IMG/VR virus record: IMGVR_UViG_3300046642_000291
Coordinates: 1-24,337 of that record
Strand: one strand, 5' to 3'
DNA length: 24,337 bases
From: a virus
The notes below the pieces were generated by a model. That model made no database searches, was not told where the DNA came from, and saw only the letters and a program-made list of their open reading frames with translations. The translations under genes and the position numbers were made by a program. Positions 7,396 through 15,700 of this stretch are shown one piece after another. Numbering within the stretch: the first letter of the stretch is position 1; each line of letters opens with the position of its first letter.

Positions 7396-10300
7396 CGAAA
7401 GTACGGTTGCGGGCACTGGCCCGCTCCTGGGCTGGAACAAAGCACAGGATGCGATAGCAGACCTGACGAAGAGCATTGCGGCCCTGAGCACGGGCCTCAA
7501 GGCTGCTACGTCCCAGATCAAGTCCGCTGGTACCGGCGCAGCCGGTCTCTGGCAGGGCTGGCACAGCGGAGGCTCCGGGTCCACTCAAGGCGCCCGGGGC
7601 TTCGGCATGCTCGCCAACGACGTCTGGAACGGCAGCAGCAACTACGCTCACGGACGTCCCGTCGGCGGTACAGGCGCACCGTCCACCGCTCCCCGTGCTG
7701 GCACCCAGCAGCGCATGACGAACGCCGTCAATGGCGGTGGGGCCACGTTCACCGGCCAGACCACCCAGGGTGGCGGCGCGGCCAACAACGGCGGCCAGGG
7801 CGGCTCTGGTGGCTCCGGCGGCTCGGGTGGCTCGGGTACCAACACCCGGCGCCTGGGCGGCGGCTCCTCGAACAACGGCGGGTCGAAGACCTCCTTCAAG
7901 AGCGGCCTCCAGAGTGCGTACGCCTGGGCCACCAAGCAGATGCCCGACCAGGTCCTCATGGAGACCACGGCCTACCAGACCGGCCAGATCTCCACGCAGT
8001 CCAAGAGCGCGAGCCTGCACCAGGCGTTCTACAACAACCTCACCGCGCAGAGCACGACCGACGCCGCGTCCGCCTACCAGAACCTCGCGCAGTCCACGGC
8101 GGGCTCCCCGGGCTCGTCGAACTTCGGCAACGCGTGGAACTACGCGAAGTCCTCCGGCTACATCAACCCTGGTGTGTCGGAGGCGCAGCGCGTCCAGGGC
8201 ATGACCTCCGCGTGGACGGCGGGCTCCTACTACGCCAACCAGGCCATCGGCATTCAGACGATCAAGGGCGGGCAGCGCCAGACACCTCGGCAGATCGCCC
8301 AGCAGGTCATGCAGCGCTGGTCGTCGCTGAAGGGTGTCAAGAACCAGGACCAGATCCACGACACCCTCAGCGACGGCTCCGCCATGATGCAGTCGCTGTC
8401 GCGCACCATGGATGCCTCGACGCTCCAGGACGTCAAGGGCGAACTGACCGGCATGCTCAACGCCCAGGTCAAGGGCGCCTCCCAGCAGCAGTACGTCTCC
8501 ACGATGAACAAGGCCGCCAGCGGTAACAAGGACGCGCGGAACCAGTTGAAGAAGTGGAACATCGGCGACTCCTCCGCGCAGTCGGTATCCGACCGTGCCG
8601 GGACGCTGCGCAACCAGGACGTCAACACCAACGAAGCCTTCGCCGACGGTCTGAAGACCGCGACGACCTACCTGGACAAGTTCTCCACCGCGCTCCAGGG
8701 CATCCTCAAGTCCACGGGCGCGGACAGCGTGATCGGCTGGGCCGGTGGCGCCGGTTCCATGGTCGGCTCGGCGGTCGGCAGCGGCCTGGGCACCCTCGGC
8801 ATGATGCGGGGCCTGAGCGGTCTCGGCGGTCTCGCGGGCTTCGGCGGCAGCGGTGGCGGGCTCCTCGCAGGAGCACGAAGCGTGCTGGGTGGTGGCACAG
8901 GCGCGGCTGCGGGATTCGGCTCCCTGGGAGGCGCCCTGGACCTGTCCGGCGCGGCACTGGGTAGCGCTGGCGTCTTCGGACTGGCCGGGTACGGAACACA
9001 CCACTTCGGCTCCCAGATAGCCGACAAGGTCACCAAGAAGGGGTCGACCGGAAACAAGTGGGCCCACGTCGGTGTCGACGCAGGCGCGGGCGCCCTAACA
9101 GGTGCGGCTATCGGTTCGATCGTCCCGGTCCTCGGTACCGGTGTCGGCGCGGCCGTCGGCGGTGTGGTCGGCGCGGGCGCGGGCATCGTCAGCAACTTCT
9201 TCGGTGGTGACAGCGGGTCGGGCGGCAGCGCTGCTGCGGCCACGGGTACCGGTAAGTCTGGTGCCGTCGCCACCGGCACCCAGGGAGCGGGCAAGACGGC
9301 TGCTGCCGTGATCAAGATCGCCATGAAGTACCTGGGGGTGAAGTACGTATGGGGTGGCAGCACCCCGAAGGGCTTCGACTGCTCCGGCCTGATGCAGTAC
9401 TCCTTCAAGCAGATCGGCGTCTCGCTGCCCCGCACCGCCGCGCAGCAGCAGAAGGCGGGCAAGCCGGTCAAGCTCGGCTCCGAGCGCGCTGGAGACCTCC
9501 TCTTCAACGGCAACCCCGCGCACCACGTCGTGATGTGCATAGGCAACGGCAAGATCATCGAGGCGCCGCACACTGGCGCCACGGTGCGTATCCGGTCCTA
9601 CAAGCCGGGCGAGTTCACCAACGCTGTCCGGATCCTCGGCGCCGTCGGAAACCTCGGGGACCTCACCAACGACAACTCCGACACCGCAGGTTCCGACTCC
9701 AACCGTCTGTCCACCATGGGCTTCGGTGGCGACGTCGGGTCTTACGGCTCGACGGAGGAGGTCGACGCCATCGCGTCCGGGGCCTCCAGCGTCGGCGCGG
9801 CCAATGTGGGCTCCGGAAGCGGGGCCGGGCAGGGCACGAACAAGAACACCGACAACGGCAGCGACGCGGGCGGCCCGATGCCGTCCGGCAGCCTGAAGAA
9901 CTGGATCAAGTCCGCCCTCGGGATCCTGCACCAGGACACCTCCTCGAACGAGCGGTACGTGAACACGATCGCCATGCACGAGTCCGGGGGCAACCCACGG
10001 GCGCAGAACAACACCGACTCCAACGCCAAGGCGGGCCACCCGTCCAAGGGCATCATGCAGACGATCGACTCGACCTTCAGCCACTACGCGCTGGCGGGCC
10101 ACAAGAACATCTGGAACCCGGTCGACAACATCATCGCTGGCGTGCGCTACGCGGACTCAAGGTACGGCTCCCTGGCCAATACCCCCGGCATCAAGTCGAT
10201 GGCGAACGGTGGGGCGTACAAGGGATATGCGGTCGGCTCGACGAACATCGACGTCGACCAGACCGCGCGTATCCACAAGGGCGAGATGATTATCCCGGCG

Positions 10301-10531
10301 CACCAGGCCGACGCTGTTCGAAAGGCGTTGGCGAGCAATACACCACTCGCAGGCGGAGTCGGCGGGCTTAATACCAAGGGTGGCCCGGCCACTCTCCACT
10401 TCCATTCCGGCGCCGTTGTGGTGCAGGTGCAGGGAGCCATGGACCAGACGTCGGCAAGGGATGCGGCGAAGCAGTTCATGACGGCTATCGCCGAGGACAA
10501 CCGTATCAACCTCATCGCGGCAGGGAACTGA
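7388..10531 (+). CDS. Tape measure protein with NlpC/P60 and lytic transglycosylase-like domains
   Basis: 1047 residues from ATG 7388 (GAGG six bases upstream); a TTG at 7373 is in frame but has no better site. It sets tail length and is ejected with the DNA. N-terminus: helical, then a Gly/Ser linker (about residues 138-155, repeated GGS). Residues about 448-545 and 565-605 are Gly/Ala-rich hydrophobic stretches suited to membrane insertion. An NlpC/P60 peptidase domain follows (about 638-760) with Cys665 in FDCSGL, His713 in HHVVMCIG and His728 in EAPHTG as the likely triad. A goose-lysozyme/SLT-like domain follows (about 848-935) with Glu865 in MHESGGNP. The C-terminus has the common RIHKGEMIIPAH motif. 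Two wall hydrolases suggest it digests peptidoglycan during DNA entry. Confidence 0.93.
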   Translation: MADESTVAGTGPLLGWNKAQDAIADLTKSIAALSTGLKAATSQIKSAGTGAAGLWQGWHSGGSGSTQGARGFGMLANDVWNGSSNYAHGRPVGGTGAPSTAPRAGTQQRMTNAVNGGGATFTGQTTQGGGAANNGGQGGSGGSGGSGGSGTNTRRLGGGSSNNGGSKTSFKSGLQSAYAWATKQMPDQVLMETTAYQTGQISTQSKSASLHQAFYNNLTAQSTTDAASAYQNLAQSTAGSPGSSNFGNAWNYAKSSGYINPGVSEAQRVQGMTSAWTAGSYYANQAIGIQTIKGGQRQTPRQIAQQVMQRWSSLKGVKNQDQIHDTLSDGSAMMQSLSRTMDASTLQDVKGELTGMLNAQVKGASQQQYVSTMNKAASGNKDARNQLKKWNIGDSSAQSVSDRAGTLRNQDVNTNEAFADGLKTATTYLDKFSTALQGILKSTGADSVIGWAGGAGSMVGSAVGSGLGTLGMMRGLSGLGGLAGFGGSGGGLLAGARSVLGGGTGAAAGFGSLGGALDLSGAALGSAGVFGLAGYGTHHFGSQIADKVTKKGSTGNKWAHVGVDAGAGALTGAAIGSIVPVLGTGVGAAVGGVVGAGAGIVSNFFGGDSGSGGSAAAATGTGKSGAVATGTQGAGKTAAAVIKIAMKYLGVKYVWGGSTPKGFDCSGLMQYSFKQIGVSLPRTAAQQQKAGKPVKLGSERAGDLLFNGNPAHHVVMCIGNGKIIEAPHTGATVRIRSYKPGEFTNAVRILGAVGNLGDLTNDNSDTAGSDSNRLSTMGFGGDVGSYGSTEEVDAIASGASSVGAANVGSGSGAGQGTNKNTDNGSDAGGPMPSGSLKNWIKSALGILHQDTSSNERYVNTIAMHESGGNPRAQNNTDSNAKAGHPSKGIMQTIDSTFSHYALAGHKNIWNPVDNIIAGVRYADSRYGSLANTPGIKSMANGGAYKGYAVGSTNIDVDQTARIHKGEMIIPAHQADAVRKALASNTPLAGGVGGLNTKGGPATLHFHSGAVVVQVQGAMDQTSARDAAKQFMTAIAEDNRINLIAAGN
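10367..10375 (+). repeat. CTTAATACC motif, copy 5
   Basis: In frame as Leu-Asn-Thr near the C-terminus of the tape measure (Gly-Gly-Leu-Asn-Thr-Lys). Two weaker relatives in the same gene, AATACC at 10178-10183 and AATACA at about 10338, are also in frame as Asn-Thr. Confidence 0.8.
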
Positions 10532-10533
10532 CA

Positions 10534-10563
10534 ATGCGGCTTAATACCTGGGTGGCTGCGTAA
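10534..10563 (+). CDS. Nine-codon micro-ORF between tape measure and baseplate gene
   Basis: ATG 10534 opens a frame reading MRLNTWVAA and stopping at TAA 10561-10563. The stop shares its last base with the ATG of the next gene (TAATG), the arrangement used for translational coupling in this operon. It starts 2 bases after the tape measure stop. CTTAATACC forms codons 3-5. It may be a coupling leader that re-delivers ribosomes to the next start, which otherwise has no good Shine-Dalgarno; or just the sequence left around the motif. Translation is unproven. Confidence 0.35.
   Translation: MRLNTWVAA
10540..10548 (+). repeat. CTTAATACC motif, copy 6 (between genes)
   Basis: The only copy outside a full-length gene: it lies in the 31-base gap between tape measure and the 10563 gene, 173 bases after copy 5. 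Its presence here argues that the DNA or RNA sequence itself, not a peptide, is being kept. Confidence 0.8.
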
Positions 10564-11345
10564 TGGCTGCCAGCAGAATCGAAGACAACGGTCCTTTCGA
10601 CTCCCGAATCACCAGCCTCCCGTTCCTCCAGACGGACAACAACAGTTTCGACCCATCGAAGAAACTGACGCGCGGCTTCATCATCATGGAGAAGCCGATC
10701 AACGGCGTGCGCTACCGATGCAACTTCCTTTACAACCCGAGCACCCTCAGCATTTCGCACGGAATCGACACGGGAGTCCTGGCCGACTCCAACTCGCAGT
10801 TGCAGAACGACGTCACAGCGGGGCAATTCATTCTGCCCCTCCAGCAGACGATGCAGTTCAGCCTGCTGTTCGACCGGTCTTACGAACTCTGGGATCCCTC
10901 GAAGTTGTACGGGGACGCCCGCACCTGGGTGCCCTCGTTCGGTGTCGCCTACGACATCTTGTCCCTGTACAAGATCACCGGTATCGCCACACCGATGAGC
11001 GCGACCGGCGACAACACCAAGGACGTCCAGGGCGCCGTCGACAACTTCAAGAAGGGCACCTTCGCCAGCGGCCCGGCGGGCCCGATGATCTACACCCCGA
11101 TCTTCGTCGTCATCGGCTCGACGCTGTCCTACTACGGCGTCATCCAGGAGATGGACCTGGAGTACACCCACTGGACCCAGCAGATGATCCCCCAGCGCTG
11201 CCAGGTAACCCTCACGGTGACGCTGCTGCCGACCCCGCAGGGCGGCAACAAGTACGCGCCGATCATCGGCCCCCGTGCTGCGAACTGGGGAGACCCGCTG
11301 TCCACGTCGGAGCAACTGGGCCAGACCGGAAAGGCCGGACGATGA
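10563..11345 (+). CDS. Baseplate / tube-initiator protein (contractile injection system tube-like)
   Basis: 260 residues from ATG 10563, overlapping the micro-ORF stop. The segment RCNFLYNPSTLSISHG (about residues 52-66), followed by LPLQQTMQFSLLFDRSYELWD, matches the N-terminal domain of contractile-injection-system tube/LysM-adaptor proteins (CIS tube family, as in Afp7-like proteins). Such proteins join the first tube ring to the hub. The LysM moiety is encoded separately by the next gene, whose start overlaps this stop (ATGA at 11342-11345). The last 40 residues are Gly/Pro-rich and extended. Confidence 0.75.
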   Translation: MAASRIEDNGPFDSRITSLPFLQTDNNSFDPSKKLTRGFIIMEKPINGVRYRCNFLYNPSTLSISHGIDTGVLADSNSQLQNDVTAGQFILPLQQTMQFSLLFDRSYELWDPSKLYGDARTWVPSFGVAYDILSLYKITGIATPMSATGDNTKDVQGAVDNFKKGTFASGPAGPMIYTPIFVVIGSTLSYYGVIQEMDLEYTHWTQQMIPQRCQVTLTVTLLPTPQGGNKYAPIIGPRAANWGDPLSTSEQLGQTGKAGR

Positions 11346-11614
11346 TCACCTCTAACTCGCGATACGCGGACTCCACCCTCGCGCTCGTCTCCTCCGGCCG
11401 TGGCACCAACCTCACCATCGTGCCCGGCCAGCAGCGGGAGTGGTCCTTCCAGTTCACCTACCACCAGTGGGACTCCTCGGACCGGATCGACCTGCTTTCC
11501 ACGCAGTTCTACGGCGATGCCCGGATGTGGTGGAACATCGCCGACGCCAACCCCGAGGTCATGGACTGGACGGCCCTGACCCCCGGCCAGATCATCAGGA
11601 TCCCCAGTGTCTGA
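11342..11614 (+). CDS. Small LysM-domain baseplate protein (gpX / gp53-like)
   Basis: 90 residues from ATG 11342, coupled by ATGA to the upstream gene. Residues about 40-90 show the LysM pattern: HQWDSSDRIDLLSTQFYGDARMWW, then IADANPEV, LTPGQIIRIPSV. In contractile tails such a LysM adaptor connects the tube initiator and hub; it does not need to bind peptidoglycan. The N-terminal 35 residues are a short beta segment. The 3' end overlaps the GTG start of the hub gene. Confidence 0.82.
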   Translation: MITSNSRYADSTLALVSSGRGTNLTIVPGQQREWSFQFTYHQWDSSDRIDLLSTQFYGDARMWWNIADANPEVMDWTALTPGQIIRIPSV

Positions 11615-12758
11615 GCAAGCACCGGTCACCCGTCTGGCGATGGGCACCGACAAGATCAGCAACTTCATCTCGCGGGTCGAGGTCCGCGAGGGCTACGGCG
11701 TGCACTCGATGGCCATCATCGACATCACGACCGCGCCTACCGCCAAGACCCCGTACACCGAGCTGACTCCGGTCATGCTCGACTACGGGCGCGCTCCGAA
11801 CGACCTGGTGCGCTGGTACGGATACGTGCACCACTCCAGCGCGCTGGCCTCGTCCGACACCCGCAACGTCACGGTGCGGTACATCTGCATTGGCACCACG
11901 CTGCCCATGAACTCCCAGCGCACCCGCTCGTGGAAGAACGTCTCGCCCACCTCAATCGTGCGGCAGGTGGGCCGGGAGAACGGCCTGCGCACCGTCATCT
12001 CCCCGTCCGCCCGGCGCCTGACCTACTGGGCGCAGACCGGTCAGAGCGACTTCAAGCTGGTCAACGACCTCGCGTCCGAGACCGGCTACCGATTCTGGGT
12101 GGAAGGCTCCACCTTGTACTTCCTGGACCCGCGCATTCTCTTGCTGGGGCAGAAAGCACAGGACATCCCGGTGTTCACCAAGAACCAGACCCCAGGGATT
12201 TTCGACACGCTCCAGAGCCTTTCCATCCTCACCGGCACTATGGTTCCCCGCAGCAATGGGACCACAGGCACCTCGGTCATTTCCGGGCTGGACGCGAAGA
12301 CCGGGAAGGTCATCAAGGCTTCCTCGTCTTCGGACACCGGAATCGGTTCGTTCCTGAATTCCATCAGTACCGCTCGGGCCGTGGACAACTACGCGGACGC
12401 ACAGGCGCTTATGGAAGCGCGCACCCTCGCATCACGGGGATGGATAACCGTACAGGCTTCGGTATACGGCACGGCGAAGATTGCTCCCGGCTCGCTCATT
12501 GGTATATCGGGCACCTCGATTTCGTCGGACAACAAGGGCCGGTGGATGGTGACGAGCACCAAGCACGTCATCACCCGGGACAAGAGCAACACCGGGCTGA
12601 TGTTCACCACTACCGTCGATGCGGAAAGGGACCAGCCCTACGCGGTAACATTCCGGAGCGATGCGAACAAGCGATTCAAGTTCGACACCGTCCCGGCTGT
12701 GCTGAGGAACAAGCAGTTCTGGGAATCGAGTCTTCTGGAGGACATCAATGTCGGCTGA
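11607..12758 (+). CDS. Baseplate hub protein (gpD / gp27-like)
   Basis: 383 residues from GTG 11607. The central motif WKNVSPTSIVRQVGRENGL ... YWAQTGQSDFKLVNDLASETGYRFWVEG ... LYFLDPR (about residues 110-180) is diagnostic of the late-control gpD/VgrG-N hub family. The hub trimer plugs the tube end and carries the spike. The C-terminal domain (KIAPGSLIGISG, GRWMVTSTKHVI) is the second hub barrel. The gene's last third uses more A/T-ending codons than the sheath or tape measure. The stop overlaps the spike-fibre gene by 11 bases. Confidence 0.9.
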   Translation: MSEQAPVTRLAMGTDKISNFISRVEVREGYGVHSMAIIDITTAPTAKTPYTELTPVMLDYGRAPNDLVRWYGYVHHSSALASSDTRNVTVRYICIGTTLPMNSQRTRSWKNVSPTSIVRQVGRENGLRTVISPSARRLTYWAQTGQSDFKLVNDLASETGYRFWVEGSTLYFLDPRILLLGQKAQDIPVFTKNQTPGIFDTLQSLSILTGTMVPRSNGTTGTSVISGLDAKTGKVIKASSSSDTGIGSFLNSISTARAVDNYADAQALMEARTLASRGWITVQASVYGTAKIAPGSLIGISGTSISSDNKGRWMVTSTKHVITRDKSNTGLMFTTTVDAERDQPYAVTFRSDANKRFKFDTVPAVLRNKQFWESSLLEDINVG

Positions 12759-15700
12759 TCCGGTGCTGGGAATGTACCGGGCGAGCGTTGCCAATAACCA
12801 GGACCCGCTGAATGAAGCACGCGTCACCATGCTCATTCCGCAGGTACTCGGAAACGCCGAAAGCGCCTGGGCCTCTCCTGCTTCCCCGACCAACACCGTC
12901 CCGCCGGTCGGCCAGACGCTGTGGGTGCAGTTCTCCGGCGGTGACATCACCAAGCCGGTTTACTCCCCACTCGGGATCAAGGACGTCCAGGACCAGGTCG
13001 ACCACCTCGGCGACGGGAGTACCGACGTACTGCCGCCCAAGGAGCCGACCGCGCTCACCCTCACCACGGTGCAGTACGTCACCAACGAGGGAGCCACCCA
13101 GGCCCGCGTGACGGCGAGTTGGACCCCGCCGACGGAGAACCAGGACGGCACGGCGCTCACCGACCTGTCCCACTACCTGCTCCAGACCTCCTACGACAAC
13201 ACCAACTGGAGCGGCGGCTTCGTCACCACCGAGGACCTGGTCCTCCTCGACGGGCTTAATACCGGCGTGACCTTCTACGTGAGGGTCCAGTCCGTCGACA
13301 CGAGCAACAACCTGTCCCTGTGGGCTAGCGCAGACCTGACCACGGCCTCCGCGTCCACCCCGCCTCCGGTGCCTTCCGCGCCGGGGGTCGTCGGCGTGCT
13401 CGGCGGCCTGCGTGTTACCTGGGACGGACTGGACTCCACCGGCACCGCCATGCCCGCGATCTTCTCCCACGTGCAGGTGCAGCGGGACACCGACGTGGCC
13501 TTCTCCAACCCGGTCGTCGTCGGCACACTGCCCGGCCCGGACTTCCTGTACGACTCCATCCAGAACTACGCCAGCGCCTACAACTACCGGCTCGTCGCCT
13601 ACTCCAAGGTCGGCATCGCCTCCGCCCCATCCGGCGCGAACTCCGGCACGGCCAAGCAGGCAGGCACCGGGGACCTGGCTGAGAACTCCGTCACCGCCAA
13701 CCAGATCGCGGCCGGGACGATCACCGCAGAGTCCGGCATCATCGCCTCCCTCGACGCGACCAAGATGACCACCGGCACGCTCGACGCGAGCCTGGTCAGC
13801 GTCACCAACCTCGACGCCGGGTCCATCACGGCCGGAACTCTGACCGTCGAGAAGTTCAGCGCCGGACTTCAGGGTCTGGTCGGCCAGAAGTTCTACGACT
13901 TCGGCCAGTCAGCCAGCAAGTGGAAGAACGGCAACAGCGTCGGCACCCTGACCTCCGTGCCCGTCACCGATGCGGCCTCGGGCGGCTTCGTCATGCGTGC
14001 CACCGGCTACATCCAGGGCGCCTACCGCCCGGACCTGCTCATACCCTTCGACCCGAACGTCACCTACCGCGTCACCTGCCGCGTCCGCCAGACCGTCGAC
14101 AACGCCACCCCGGCCACCAACCAGACCTTCTACGCGGGCGTCACCGGCATCGCGGGCGACGGTGTGACCCTGGTCAACATCACGGGCGCCAACACCGTCT
14201 CCAGCCAGTTCTACATCGCCGCCACGGCAGTCAAGTTGACCACGGGCGCCGGATGGTCGACGTACACCGGGTACATCAAGGGCACCTCCGCCACCCCTGT
14301 CGGCAGCGCCAGCCCGGCCCCGACCAGCCCTGCCGCGCTGCACCCCAGCGTGAAGTACATCAGCCCCTGCCTGTACCTGAACTACAACGCGGGCACTGGA
14401 ACGGCCGAGGTCGACGTCTTCACCATCGAGGTCGTCGAGACCGGCCAGGTCTCCTCGGCGAACATCAACCTGGGCAACGTCGCAGCCCAGCACATCTCCC
14501 TGGGATCGGTCACCGGCAACCTGGTGGCCAACGGCGGCTTCGAGGACACATCCAAGACCGGCTGGACCCTCGCCCAGAGCGACAGCACCCTGGCCACCAC
14601 CCTCGCGGGTATCGAGGTCGGCGAGGGCGGGTACCCAGCGCGCTCCGGCCAGGGGAAGGCGTCCCTGGGTGTGAAGAACACCGGCACCGCCACGATCACC
14701 AGCCTGCCCTTCCCGGTCGTCGCTGCCCAGACGTACATGTTCCGGTACTGGTACTACGGCATCGGGCACCTGCACATCACCTTCGAGACCAGCCCGGACA
14801 AGGTCACCTGGACCGACCAGATGGCCAGCGCCAACGACGTCACCTACAACGGCGCGTCCTACGTGGAGGACCAGTACGAGTGCGTCATCCCGACCGGAGC
14901 GCTATGGGGACGGGTCTCCTTCCAGCAGTTGAACCCCGGCTCGTACGGGCTCGGCACCACGGCCTTCTCCCACATCTGCGTGGACGACGTCCTCGTCATG
15001 CGTGAGGGGTACGGCGCCACCGACATCTCCGCAGGAGGTATCCGGCTGTTCTCCGAGGACGGCACCCTGGCCACCGAACTGACCACGGACAACGCCCACG
15101 CCACCTTCGCAGGCGGCGCGGCGTCCATCGACCCCAACGGCGTCGGTACGTTCAACTCACTCTGGACCCCGCAGCGCCCGTCCAACGCGGTCGCGGACGA
15201 CCCGACCGGACAGATCTGGTACCAGGGACAGGAGTTGTCCCAACTGCTGTGGAACATGCCCTGGGGCTTCGTCACCTACGAGCGCGGCTGGACGAACAAG
15301 CCAACCGCGACGACCTACTACACCGCCCAGACGGGCATCATGGAACTCGACTTCACCGCCGTCGAGGGTCGCATGTACCGCATCGTGGCCAGGTCGCAGT
15401 ACGACCTCAACGGAGGCGGTGCGACCGCAAACGAGTTGGAGAGCGCGATCACCGTGGCGGGCACAGCCCTGACGGTGAACGGGTGCTCCATCATCTCGCC
15501 GAACGGCGCCAGCCCGAAGATCACCGACCCCATGATCGCCCGCTCCTTCGACATCTCCTACGACGGCACCGGAACGGACTTCACCGGGTCGGTGGAGGGG
15601 ATCATCGTCTGCTCTGCCGACGCTGGCACGAACTACGGAGCCACGACGGCCCTGGCGCCGGGTGACCACCGGATCCTGTGGGTCGTGCAGAAGCACGCGG

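Noticed and set aside
7797-7840. GGC-TCT/TCC/TCG-GGT-type short repeats as a DNA repeat element
   Set aside because: This is a Gly-Gly-Ser linker within the tape measure; protein low complexity explains it.
7295-9067. 590-codon open frame on the minus strand opposite the tape measure
   Set aside because: It is a shadow of GC-rich codon bias; its sequence is Gly/Arg/Ala/Val low-complexity with no family motif, and the plus-strand gene has clear domains.
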